Shown here piece by piece: positions 51,225 to 59,257 of a DNA stretch of 64,000 bases. The notes below the pieces were generated by a model. It was not told the origin of the DNA and did no database searches. It worked only from the letters and a program-made list of their open reading frames with translations. This DNA is from Nocardioides oceani (lineage in GTDB: Bacteria > Actinomycetota > Actinomycetes > Propionibacteriales > Nocardioidaceae): contig NZ_JAUHJQ010000008.1 in the NCBI RefSeq assembly GCF_030412965.1, forward strand, positions 1 to 64,000, in the 5' to 3' direction. A program made the position numbers and the translations under genes. The stretch's first letter is position 1; the number at the start of each line of letters is the position of its first letter.

Positions 51225-51498
51225 CCACCAGACGGGCGAGAGTGAGCCGCCGTGCACTCACCCGATCACAACCTGGCGCGAAGTCCCGGAGGGCTTGGTG
51301 CGCTGTGACCAGTGGGCAGGTATGTGCTCGGGCTGTGGTCGGCATCTCTGCGGGTGTCATCGCGGCCCACACCTTCCGCCCGCTGCGACCGAGGCTTGTG
51401 ACCGCCGAGGTCCCGGCGGTGAGTGCGTGCGCGATCATGAGCCGTGTCGGGACTTTCCGCCCGGACGGCCATCGGCGGGAGGCGCCGACCGTGGCTGA
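51217..51498 (+). CDS. Small cysteine-rich phage protein with GE motif
   Basis: This protein has 93 residues, starting ADHQTGESEPP (motif at 51234-51240), with seven cysteines (CDQWAGMCSGCGRHLCGCH and later CDRRGPGGEC). Zinc binding is likely. The second half is low complexity. It overlaps the next gene by eight bases. Confidence 0.58.
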   Translation: MADHQTGESEPPCTHPITTWREVPEGLVRCDQWAGMCSGCGRHLCGCHRGPHLPPAATEACDRRGPGGECVRDHEPCRDFPPGRPSAGGADRG

Positions 51499-51685
51499 GC
51501 GATCGACGCCCGACATCGACCGCGAGAAGGCGTGGGTGCCGGACGGGCGGGTGCACGCCTGGCACGAGCCGACCCTGGAGCGCGCCTCCCGCCATGGCTG
51601 CCTCGACGAGGACGTCGAGACCGGCAGCCCGGTGGTGTGCGGCGCCTGCGCCACCCCGGCCGGCCAGACGGGTGCGGCCAGGTGA
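51491..51685 (+). CDS. Very small phage protein
   Basis: This protein has 64 residues: KAWVPDGRVHAWHEPTLER and VCGACATPAG, with one CxxC. No family recognised. GTG start overlapping the previous stop; its own stop overlaps the next GTG. Confidence 0.55.
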   Translation: MAERSTPDIDREKAWVPDGRVHAWHEPTLERASRHGCLDEDVETGSPVVCGACATPAGQTGAAR

Positions 51686-51927
51686 CCGCCGACGGGCTGC
51701 TCGACAGCAAGCACGTCGCCGTCGAGCTCGACGTCCCCGAGTCCGCGATCTGGAAGTGGAAGGCCCGGGGTGCGCTGGTCGACGGGGTCCGTCGCCACCT
51801 CACCCCGGCCGGTGTCGTGCCCGGCCGGGGCCGAGGCGGTCTAGTCCCGCTGTACCGCCTGGCCGACGTGAAGCCCTTCGCGGACGCCTACCACGAGAAC
51901 AAGCGGCGACGCGCCGAGAAGCAATGA
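51682..51927 (+). CDS. Small helix-turn-helix phage protein (MerR/excisionase-like)
   Basis: This 81-residue protein reads LDSKHVAVELDVPESAIW (helix-turn-helix) followed by a wing-like YRLADVKPF, as in helix_turn_helix_17/excisionase-type proteins. It ends the early operon; an intrinsic terminator follows after 75 bases. It could switch late gene expression or act in excision; neither is shown. Confidence 0.62.
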   Translation: MTADGLLDSKHVAVELDVPESAIWKWKARGALVDGVRRHLTPAGVVPGRGRGGLVPLYRLADVKPFADAYHENKRRRAEKQ

Positions 51928-52001
51928 CGCCGAGATGCCTCGAACCTTGGGCCGATGGTGGAAGATAACGCCAGCAGCACACGTGTACCCGCAGCACCCC
52001 G

Positions 52002-52036
52002 ACGCCCGAGCCGACCACGGCTCGGGCGTTCGTCGT
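52002..52036 (+). terminator. Intrinsic terminator ending the early region
   Basis: ACGCCCGAGCC, six-base loop, GGCTCGGGCGT forms an 11-bp perfect stem (52002-52029) followed by TCGTCGTTCC. It is the strongest hairpin in the prophage part and separates early genes from the packaging/structural region. The next gene starts only 18 bases later, so antitermination or a promoter overlapping 51950-52050 must serve the late genes. Confidence 0.75.
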
Positions 52037-52053
52037 TCCTGGAGGTGGTGATC

Positions 52054-52497
52054 GTGGCCCGATCGCACGTCACCAAGCGTGAAGCCCAGGCCATCTGTGA
52101 CTACGCCGCCGACCTCGCAGGCCTGCTCAACATGCCGGGCTGGCGCATCCTGGTCATGGAGGAACCGACCCAGGACGACGACGAGGCCTACGCCACGATC
52201 GACTGGATCGACCAGAAGCACACCGCGCAGCTGCGCCTCTGCCCCAGCTGGATGAAGCTCGACGACGCGACCCGCCGCGAGTGCATCACCCACGAAGTGC
52301 TGCACCTCCTCCACGCCCGCGTCTCGACGGTCGCGCTCGACGATGCCGCCGTCTACATGCGCGACCACGATCACCGCGACTGGTCACGCCGAGTGCGCCG
52401 CGAGTTCGAGCTGATGGTCGACCACCTCGCCACGTTCATGTCCCGCACCTTCAAGCTTGAGGAAGCCTGGGACCGAGCGCACGGCCGGACCAGCTGA
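52054..52497 (+). CDS. Small HExxH metallopeptidase-like phage protein
   Basis: This 147-residue protein has the zinc-protease motif H80-E81-V-L-H84 (THEVLHLLHARV) with flanking helices and a segment DWIDQKHTAQLRLCPSWMKL, reminiscent of SprT/ImmA-like minimal metallopeptidases common in phages. The third zinc ligand might be E or H near residue 120. GTG 52054 is eight bases after a GGAGG. Placement after the terminator, before HNH and terminase, is a conserved phage slot. Confidence 0.68.
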   Translation: MARSHVTKREAQAICDYAADLAGLLNMPGWRILVMEEPTQDDDEAYATIDWIDQKHTAQLRLCPSWMKLDDATRRECITHEVLHLLHARVSTVALDDAAVYMRDHDHRDWSRRVRREFELMVDHLATFMSRTFKLEEAWDRAHGRTS

Positions 52498-52808
52498 TGG
52501 CCCGGCGAGCGGACGGCAGCTACACCAGTCAGGCGAGCGGCGCGGGCGCAGCGCAACACCGAGTCGACCGTGCCGCATGGGAGCCCGTCGTCAAGGGCGG
52601 CACCGTTCGTTGCCGGCGCGGGTCGCGGTGCCTCGAGGATGACGTCCTGATCGCTCCCGGCGCTCCGTGGGACCTGGGCCACCCCGACGCCGCGTGCGCG
52701 GCTCCTACGGCTCCTGAGCACCGCCGCTGCAACCGAGCCACGATGACCCACTACGCGACCGCCGGTCGCCGACAGCCCGAGCCGCACCCCGCGCTCCGCG
52801 ACCTCTGA
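52497..52808 (+). CDS. HNH endonuclease near the terminase
   Basis: This 103-residue protein has the degenerate HNH pattern CRRGSRCL, APGAPWDLGHPDA and PEHRRCNRAT. It is like the small HNH proteins coded next to terminases of cos phages, where they are required for cos cleavage. Its position 183 bases before the small terminase gene fits that role. Stop of the metallopeptidase and ATG share one base. Confidence 0.75.
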   Translation: MARRADGSYTSQASGAGAAQHRVDRAAWEPVVKGGTVRCRRGSRCLEDDVLIAPGAPWDLGHPDAACAAPTAPEHRRCNRATMTHYATAGRRQPEPHPALRDL

Positions 52809-52991
52809 CCCCCGGGCCGGGACCCCCTCCCCCGGGCCCGGATCGCTGGAACCGCGGGACTGCCGCTCGCGATCTGTACGGGTCTGGGAGTTCCCGCGCA
52901 TCACCCTCGGCGCAACCTGCGTCGACCGCCGCCGCACCAGCGGCAAGCCCGTCACGGGCGACCCGACGAGTCCCGACAGGGAGGCACCACC
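52809..52991. other. Gap upstream of terminase; candidate cos/late-promoter region
   Basis: This gap holds no gene that I can support. It begins with GC-rich mirror and inverted runs (CCCCCGGGCCGGG, then CCCCCGGGCCCGG). The palindrome CCGGGCCCGG is a possible hairpin. By analogy with other siphoviruses, cos is expected near the HNH/terminase genes, but no specific end sequence is recognisable here. Confidence 0.35.
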
Positions 52992-53582
52992 ATGGCCGGA
53001 ATGGGCCCCCCGCCGAAGCCGGCGGACCAGCGCGCACGACGCAACGCCAGCCCCGCGATGACCCAGCTGCCGAAGTCCGGCCGCCCCGGCCGCGCCCCGG
53101 CATGGCCGCTCGGACCCGACTTCGCGATCGAGCTCGCCATCGAGGAGAACGCACGCCTGGTCGCGGCCGCTGACGCCGAGCTCGCCGACGCGACGACCGC
53201 CAAGGAGCGCGGTGCCGCGAAGTCGCGCCGCACGAAGGCGGAGCGCGCGCTCGCCCATGCCCGTGCGATGAAGAAGCTGCAGAGCGGTCAGGAGAAGAAG
53301 CTCTGGGCTGCGCTGTGGAAGACACCGCAGGCAACGCAGTGGGAGAAGCGGGGCTGGTACCGCGAGGTCGCGCTGTACGTGCGCCACCAGGTCAAGGCCG
53401 AAGCCGGGTCGCTCGACGACTCGAAGGAGGCCCGGCAGCGCGAGGACAGGCTCGGGCTCAACGACCTCGCCATGCTCCGACTGCGCTGGGAGATCGTCGA
53501 CACCAGCGCCACGGCAACCGGCCCGCGCCGCCAGTCGAAGCGGAACAGCAGCAAGTACCGCGACCTCAAGGTCGTGTCGTGA
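52992..53582 (+). CDS. Terminase small subunit
   Basis: This 196-residue protein starts MAGMGPPPKPADQRARRN and continues with LPKSGRPGRAP, the common opening of small terminase subunits in actinophages; a helical charged middle and a basic end (RQSKRNSSKYRDLKVV) fit DNA recognition. It should bind the packaging site and hand it to the large subunit. ATG after GGGAGG. Confidence 0.78.
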   Translation: MAGMGPPPKPADQRARRNASPAMTQLPKSGRPGRAPAWPLGPDFAIELAIEENARLVAAADAELADATTAKERGAAKSRRTKAERALAHARAMKKLQSGQEKKLWAALWKTPQATQWEKRGWYREVALYVRHQVKAEAGSLDDSKEARQREDRLGLNDLAMLRLRWEIVDTSATATGPRRQSKRNSSKYRDLKVVS

Positions 53583-53716
53583 TCGCCAGCGGGACACATG
53601 CAGTCGGCGACCGGGCCGGCGACTGGGTCGAACAGCACCTAGACGTCGAGCTCGCGCCGTGGCAGCGGGAACACCTCCGATCCCTCTATGAGGTCACCTC
53701 TCCGCTCGAGGGGTGA
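53579..53716 (+). CDS. Tiny protein between terminase subunits
   Basis: This possible 45-residue protein (GDWVEQHLDVELAPWQREHL) overlaps the small-subunit stop by four bases and ends four bases before the large subunit. The WQREHLRSLYE segment resembles the start of large terminases of related phages, so it may be a split-off N-terminal piece. Expression is unproven. Confidence 0.5.
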   Translation: MIASGTHAVGDRAGDWVEQHLDVELAPWQREHLRSLYEVTSPLEG

Positions 53717-53719
53717 CCG

Positions 53720-55423
53720 GTGCCGTGGCGCGGTCCCGAGTACGAGGGTGAGGTCCCGACCCTCGGCTGGGACATCCTCGACTGGATCACCGAGTACCTG
53801 GTGGTCCCGGACGGACCGGCAGCCGGCCAGCCCCTCGACCTGACGCCCGAGCAGGCGCAGTTCATCCTGAACTTCTACCGCGTCGACCCCACGTTCCGAG
53901 GGCCAGCCATCACCGGCCGGTCCATGGTCAACGCCCGCCTGACGAACCGCGCGATCTACTGCCGACCGAAGGGGCACGGGAAGTCACCCATCCTCGGTGC
54001 GCTCGGCATCGTGGAGGCGCTCGGCGACGTCATCCTCGACGGCTGGGACGCCAACGGCGAGCCGGTCGCCCGACCATGGACGTCCCTGGGGTTCAAGGCC
54101 AAGGTCCAGGTGCTCGCCACCAGCGAGGACCAGACCGCGAACACCTGGGACCCGATCCTGGAGATGATCCGCGGGTCCGACGCGCTCATCGACGACTACC
54201 AGCTCGACCCGATGGAGACGTTCGTCGCGTTCCCCCGCGGCCGCCTGGAGTACGCCACCAGCGCCGGAGACTCCCGCGAGGGCGGGCGGCCCGTGTTCGG
54301 AGTGCTCGACCAGACCGAGTCGTGGCGGGCGTCCAACGGCGGGGTCAAGCTCGCCGCCGCCGTCCGCCGCAACCTCACCAAGACCCAGGGCTCGTCGATC
54401 GAGTCGCCGAACGCCTACACCCCTGGCGACGGGTCCGTGGCTGAGAAGTCGTTCGCGGCCTACGAGCTGCAGCAGAAACGGGCCAAGAACCCGAAGTCAC
54501 GCGCGAAGGCCACCATCCTCCTCGACCACCGCGCGGCGCCCGAGGACACCGACATCTACGACGAGAAGTCGCTGAAGGCCGGCCTCGCGCTCGCCTACGG
54601 CGACTCCGCCGACATCAACGGCGGCTGGGTCAACCTCGACCGGGTCGTCGAGGACTTCTGGGACCCGGACTCCACCGTCGAGGACTCCCGCCGGTACTTC
54701 CTCAACCAGATCACCCACCGCGCGGACTCCTGGCTCAGCGAGCTCGAGCTGGGGCCGACCAAGGACACCTCGAAGGTCGTCGCCGACGGCGAGATGATCA
54801 CCCTCGGCTTCGACGGCGCGCGCGGCCGGAAGAAGGGCGTCACCGACGCCACCGCGCTCATCGCCTGCCGCGTCTCCGACGGCCACATCTTCGAGCCCTT
54901 CCCCGGCCGAAGCGTCTGGGAACAGCCCCCCGACCACCCACGAAACACGGTGTGGTCCCCGCCGGCCGCGCAGATCGAGACCGCCGTCGAGGAGGCCTTC
55001 AAGCGCTGGAAGGTCGTCGGGTTCTACGCCGACCCCGCGATGTGGGAGTCCTACATCGCGAAGTGGGAGGCGCGCTGGGGCGCGAAGCTGCTGGTCAAGG
55101 CCAGCCGCCAGCACCCCATCGAGTGGTGGATGACCGGTCAACGCTCCGGCGCGAAGATCGCCGCGCTGAAGTCGTTCAAGGACGCCGTCGAGGACCAGGA
55201 GCTCACCTGGGACGGAAGCCTGTTCCTCCACTCCCACTTCATCAACGCCCGCATGGTGCCCAAGGGCAACGGCTGGGACATCGACAAGAAGCACCCCGAC
55301 GCCGCCGAGAAGATCGACGCCGCGATCGCCGCAGTCCTCGCCTGGACCGCTCGACTCGACGCCATCGCAGCCGGCGCGCTCAAGAAACCCAGGAAGCGCG
55401 CGAAGGTCGCCCGCATCCGATGA
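53720..55423 (+). CDS. Terminase large subunit
   Basis: This 567-residue packaging motor has a Walker A-like CRPKGHGKS (K84 to S89), an ATPase acidic stretch in FGVLDQTES, and C-terminal nuclease segments (GFDGARGRKKGVTDATAL and a later DAAEKIDAAIAAVLA). The layout matches Terminase_1-type large subunits of siphoviruses. GTG start. Confidence 0.9.
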   Translation: MPWRGPEYEGEVPTLGWDILDWITEYLVVPDGPAAGQPLDLTPEQAQFILNFYRVDPTFRGPAITGRSMVNARLTNRAIYCRPKGHGKSPILGALGIVEALGDVILDGWDANGEPVARPWTSLGFKAKVQVLATSEDQTANTWDPILEMIRGSDALIDDYQLDPMETFVAFPRGRLEYATSAGDSREGGRPVFGVLDQTESWRASNGGVKLAAAVRRNLTKTQGSSIESPNAYTPGDGSVAEKSFAAYELQQKRAKNPKSRAKATILLDHRAAPEDTDIYDEKSLKAGLALAYGDSADINGGWVNLDRVVEDFWDPDSTVEDSRRYFLNQITHRADSWLSELELGPTKDTSKVVADGEMITLGFDGARGRKKGVTDATALIACRVSDGHIFEPFPGRSVWEQPPDHPRNTVWSPPAAQIETAVEEAFKRWKVVGFYADPAMWESYIAKWEARWGAKLLVKASRQHPIEWWMTGQRSGAKIAALKSFKDAVEDQELTWDGSLFLHSHFINARMVPKGNGWDIDKKHPDAAEKIDAAIAAVLAWTARLDAIAAGALKKPRKRAKVARIR

Positions 55424-55447
55424 CCAGCCCCGGGAGGAGGGACCGCG

Positions 55448-56953
55448 TTGCCGATCGACACCGAGACCCCGCGCTCCCCTGGCTGGTGGTTCAACATCCT
55501 CGCCGGCCAGCTGCACGACCGCCGCGTCGGCCGCGAAGGGCGCCGCCGCTGGTCACGCACCGGCGTGGACTCCTCCCGTGTGCGCCCCGGTCTGCTGCTC
55601 CTCGACGACTACCGCCGCGGAGACCCGCCGCTGCACCAGGACGTGCACGGCGGCTGGGCCGAGCCCTTCCGCCGCTACGTCCGCATGGGCCGGCTCAACG
55701 TCGCCGACCTGCTCGTGGCCGCCCCGAGCAACCGCATGGGGATCCGCGACTTCCGCACCGCCGCCGCCGACGACGAGCTCGGTGACCAGGACGCGCGCAC
55801 GCTGATGCGTGCCAACGACCTACGGCTGAAGGCCCGCGACGTCCACGAGTACATGCTCGGCCTCGGCGCCGGCTACACCATCGTCACCCCGCCCGACTCC
55901 ACCCGCGACTACTCGCTGATCACCGCCGAGTCGCCGCTGCAGTGCATCACCGCGCACGACGCCGCGACCGGGGAGACCCTGGCCGGCCTCAAGGTGTTCC
56001 GCGACGACTGGGACGCCGCCGACTTCGCCTACCTGTTCCTCCCCGGCGAGCTGTGGGTCGCGCGACTCGACGGCCCGACCAGCATCAAGCGCCGCGGCCC
56101 CTTCGTGTTCTCCGAGAAGTGGGCCTGGGACGAGGACCGCTTCGACGACGTCCCCGACAACCAGGTCGCCATGATCCGGTTCCAAAACCGAGACGGCGTC
56201 GGCGAGTTCGAGCACCACCTCGACACCCTCGACCGGATCAACGACAAGCTGTTCAACGAGTGGTGGATCAGCAAGATCCAGGCCTTCCGCCAGCGCGCGA
56301 TCATGATCCCCGACGAGGACACCGACGACGAGCCCGGCGCAACCGGGGACGCCGACGGCGACGAGCCGAACCCGCTCTACGACGACGACGCCTCCGACCT
56401 GGCGGGCATCTTCACCTCCGCGCCCGACGCGATGTGGCGGCTGCCGAAGGACGCCAAGATCTGGGAGTCGACCCCTGTCGACACCCGGCCGCTCATCGAC
56501 TCCGTCAAGAAGGACCTCGAGCACCTCGCCGCGGTCACCATGAACCCGCTCCACACCATCACCCCCGACGCCGCCTCAGGATCGGCCGAAGGCGCGTCGC
56601 TGATGCGCGAGGAGCACGTCTACAAGATCGAGGACCGCCGCGACCGGGCCGACGGCGGCTGGGCTCGGACCGTCGCCATGGCGTTCCGGTTCCAGGGCGA
56701 CACCGCCCGCGCGAACGTCTCCCAGATCGAGACGCTGTGGGGTCCGATCGAGCGGTACTCCCTGCAGGAGAAGGCCGGCGCAGCGTCCCAGCTTGCGCAG
56801 ACGCTGCCGAGCGAGGCGATCTGGACCGACGTGCTCCAGTACCCGCCGGCCGAGGTCGTCGACCGGCTCCGCGCGCTCCGCAACCGCGACCTGCTCTACC
56901 GCACCCCGCAGACGCAGCAGACCGGGCGGCCGGCCGGCGGGTCCGGGGTCTGA
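55448..56953 (+). CDS. Portal protein (SPP1 gp6-like)
   Basis: This 501-residue protein lies next to the large terminase and forms the dodecameric DNA entry ring. Typical segments are YVRMGRLNVADLLVAAPSNRMG, IKRRGPFVFSEKW and SAEGASLMREEHVYKIEDR. A TTG start at 55448 follows GGGAGGAGGG. The C-terminal glycine-rich end is variable. Confidence 0.87.
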   Translation: MPIDTETPRSPGWWFNILAGQLHDRRVGREGRRRWSRTGVDSSRVRPGLLLLDDYRRGDPPLHQDVHGGWAEPFRRYVRMGRLNVADLLVAAPSNRMGIRDFRTAAADDELGDQDARTLMRANDLRLKARDVHEYMLGLGAGYTIVTPPDSTRDYSLITAESPLQCITAHDAATGETLAGLKVFRDDWDAADFAYLFLPGELWVARLDGPTSIKRRGPFVFSEKWAWDEDRFDDVPDNQVAMIRFQNRDGVGEFEHHLDTLDRINDKLFNEWWISKIQAFRQRAIMIPDEDTDDEPGATGDADGDEPNPLYDDDASDLAGIFTSAPDAMWRLPKDAKIWESTPVDTRPLIDSVKKDLEHLAAVTMNPLHTITPDAASGSAEGASLMREEHVYKIEDRRDRADGGWARTVAMAFRFQGDTARANVSQIETLWGPIERYSLQEKAGAASQLAQTLPSEAIWTDVLQYPPAEVVDRLRALRNRDLLYRTPQTQQTGRPAGGSGV

Positions 56954-56956
56954 GCC

Positions 56957-57943
56957 GTGGCCACGCTGGCGGAGGAGACCGCCGCCGCCGCGACCGCGAG
57001 CGCATGGGTTGCGCAGACGTCCGCCGCAACGTCCAGTCTCACGGCGACCACGACGGCCACCAGCGCCGTCGCGTGGCAGGGGTTCAGCGCGTGGTACGCC
57101 GCTGCCCAGGTGCGCGGCCGGGCCGCCGAGATGGCGGAGTTCTCGGTCCAGGCCCAGCACGCCATCGCCGGCATCTACACCGAGCACGTCGCGCAGCTCC
57201 TGGCCGCGCTTGCCGGCGAAGGCCGCGTCGCCGTCCCTCCCGTCGGCCGACCGGTGATCCGCAACGGTGCTGATCTCGTCCAGGTGCACGCCCGTCCCGC
57301 CGCGGTGTTCAAGGAGACGTTCGCTCTCACCGCCGACGAGGACCTCGCCCTGGCCCGCGCTGTCGAGCGGGCGACCCAGATCATCGAGACCGACCTGATG
57401 CTGGCCGGCCGCCAGGCGCAGACGGACACGATGAAGGTCCTCGGAGTGACCCGCTACCGCAGGGTCCTGCGCCCCGAGCTGTCCGAATCCGGCCCCTGCG
57501 GGCTCTGCGTGGTCGCCGCCGACAGGATCTACCGCGTCAGCGATCTGCTCCCCATGCACGCGCCCCGCTGCAAGTGCGTGACGATGCCGATTGTCGGCGA
57601 CCTCGACCCCGGGATTCGGCTCAACCGCGAGGACCTCAAGGCGATCTACAAGGCCGCCGGCGACTCCACCGCAGCCGAGGACCTGCGCCGGACCCGGGTC
57701 CAGGTCAATGAGCACGGCGAGCTCGGCCCCGTCCTGACCGTCCGCGGCCAGAAGTTCACCGGCCCCGACGACCTCGGCCGGCCGCCCGGCAACCCCGCCT
57801 TGCTCCAGCAGCGCCTCGAGAAGCTCGAGAACGTCCTGGCGCTCCTCACCGACCGGGACCGCGCCGGAGAAAACCTCCGCGAGCCACTCGCCTACCAGCG
57901 CGCCGCGATCGACCGGTCCCGGCGCCGACTCGCCGCGGCCTGA
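56957..57943 (+). CDS. MuF-like capsid assembly/maturation protein
   Basis: This 328-residue protein starts helical. The centre has the MuF signature: SGPCGLCVVAADRIYRV followed by HAPRCKCVTMPI (cysteines 4 and 2 apart in a zinc-like box). It is usually injected or bound inside the portal region. Position after the portal is standard. GTG start three bases after the portal stop. Confidence 0.8.
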   Translation: MATLAEETAAAATASAWVAQTSAATSSLTATTTATSAVAWQGFSAWYAAAQVRGRAAEMAEFSVQAQHAIAGIYTEHVAQLLAALAGEGRVAVPPVGRPVIRNGADLVQVHARPAAVFKETFALTADEDLALARAVERATQIIETDLMLAGRQAQTDTMKVLGVTRYRRVLRPELSESGPCGLCVVAADRIYRVSDLLPMHAPRCKCVTMPIVGDLDPGIRLNREDLKAIYKAAGDSTAAEDLRRTRVQVNEHGELGPVLTVRGQKFTGPDDLGRPPGNPALLQQRLEKLENVLALLTDRDRAGENLREPLAYQRAAIDRSRRRLAAA

Positions 57944-57995
57944 CCACCAGCCCCACCCGCCCGCCATGGGCGACTGACCCGACAAGGGAGAACCG

Positions 57996-58802
57996 ATGCA
58001 CCTCAGCCTGCCCACGCACCCCACCAAGCGCCACCCCCGCACCGGCGCGCCCCTCGAGGCGCTTTGGGTGCGGCCCGACGGCCGCGTCATGTGGCCCATC
58101 CTCGGCGCCTCCCCCGACGACCCCGCCGACGGCAGCGGCGGTGGCGACGGTGGTCCCGGTGGCGACCCGGCCGGCGGAACCGGCGGCGGTAGTGGTGGTG
58201 GTAGTGGTGGTGGTGGGCAGCAGACCCGCACCAACGCGACCGACGGCCAGGGCAACGACCTCGGCTTCCCCAAGGACACCCCCATCGCCGAGATGTCCGA
58301 CAAGGAGCAGGCGGCGTACTGGCGGTACAACTCCCGCAAGCACGAGGGCCGCTTCAAGGACCTCGTCGGCGACCGGAAGCCCGAGGACGTCAAGGCTGAC
58401 CTCGACGCCTACGCCCAGGTCCGCCAGCAGCAGATGACCCCCGCCGAGCAGGCCCTCGCCGCGGCCCGCGAGGAAGGCAAGGCCGAAGCGATCACCGCCG
58501 AGCGCCGCAACGCTGCCACCACCATCTTCCGCGCCGCGCTCGAGACCGGCGGGATCGAGGGAGACGACCTCGACGAGCTCGTCACGTCCCTCAACGTCGA
58601 CGCCTACCTCACCGACTCCGGCGTCGACACCACGAAGCTGACGAACTTCGCCAAGAGGTTCCACCCGTCCGGCAAGGACGACAAGCAGGACCGCCGCCGC
58701 GACTTCGGCGGCGGGAAGCGCAAGGAGGGTCAGGAGACCCGTGGGTCCGCCGGCAAGGCAGAGGCCCAGCGCCGCTTCGGCAAGCCCACGTCCGGCGAGT
58801 AA
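57996..58802 (+). CDS. Capsid scaffolding protein
   Basis: This 268-residue protein has a flexible Gly/Ser-rich linker (residues about 46-74, encoded by GGTGGTAGT triplet repeats), then a charged helical body (MSDKEQAAYWRYNSRKHEGRF, MTPAEQALAAAREEGKAEA) and a basic tail. This is the common scaffold pattern in actinophages, sited directly before decoration and capsid genes. The triplet repeat could vary in length by slippage. Confidence 0.78.
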   Translation: MHLSLPTHPTKRHPRTGAPLEALWVRPDGRVMWPILGASPDDPADGSGGGDGGPGGDPAGGTGGGSGGGSGGGGQQTRTNATDGQGNDLGFPKDTPIAEMSDKEQAAYWRYNSRKHEGRFKDLVGDRKPEDVKADLDAYAQVRQQQMTPAEQALAAAREEGKAEAITAERRNAATTIFRAALETGGIEGDDLDELVTSLNVDAYLTDSGVDTTKLTNFAKRFHPSGKDDKQDRRRDFGGGKRKEGQETRGSAGKAEAQRRFGKPTSGE

Positions 58803-58832
58803 CCGCTCGCCACGGATCCGGAAGGAACCCCC

Positions 58833-59225
58833 ATGTCCGACATCTCCCTCACCACCACCAGCCACCAGGTCGAGAAGCGCTCCTGGCTGCTGAGCCAGTG
58901 GGGCCAGGGCCCGGGCGAGAACCCGGTCATCGTCCTCGACAAGTCCGCGTTCACCGCGGGCACCCACTACCCGAACGGCTACATCCCCTCCGGGGAGCCG
59001 CTCGGCAAGATCACGGCCACCGGCCTCTACGGCCCCTACGACAACGCCGCCGCCGACGGCCGGGAGACCCTCGCGGGCTTCCTGCACTCCTCGGTCAAGG
59101 TGCCCGCCAGCGACACCGACCCGGGCGGCGCGCTCGTCGTGGCCGGCTTCGTCAAGGAGTCCAAGCTCCCCCGCACCGTCGACAGCGCCGGCAAGGCGGA
59201 CCTCAAGCTCGTCCACTTCGCCTGA
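58833..59225 (+). CDS. Head decoration protein
   Basis: This 130-residue protein resembles lambda gpD-like decoration proteins: PNGYIPSGEPLGKITATGLYGPYD and a later hydrophobic VVAGFVKESKLP. It probably sits on capsid trimer sites. ATG after GGAAGGA. Confidence 0.72.
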   Translation: MSDISLTTTSHQVEKRSWLLSQWGQGPGENPVIVLDKSAFTAGTHYPNGYIPSGEPLGKITATGLYGPYDNAAADGRETLAGFLHSSVKVPASDTDPGGALVVAGFVKESKLPRTVDSAGKADLKLVHFA

Positions 59226-59257
59226 TCCGGCACTGACAGAACCAGGAGACCACCACC

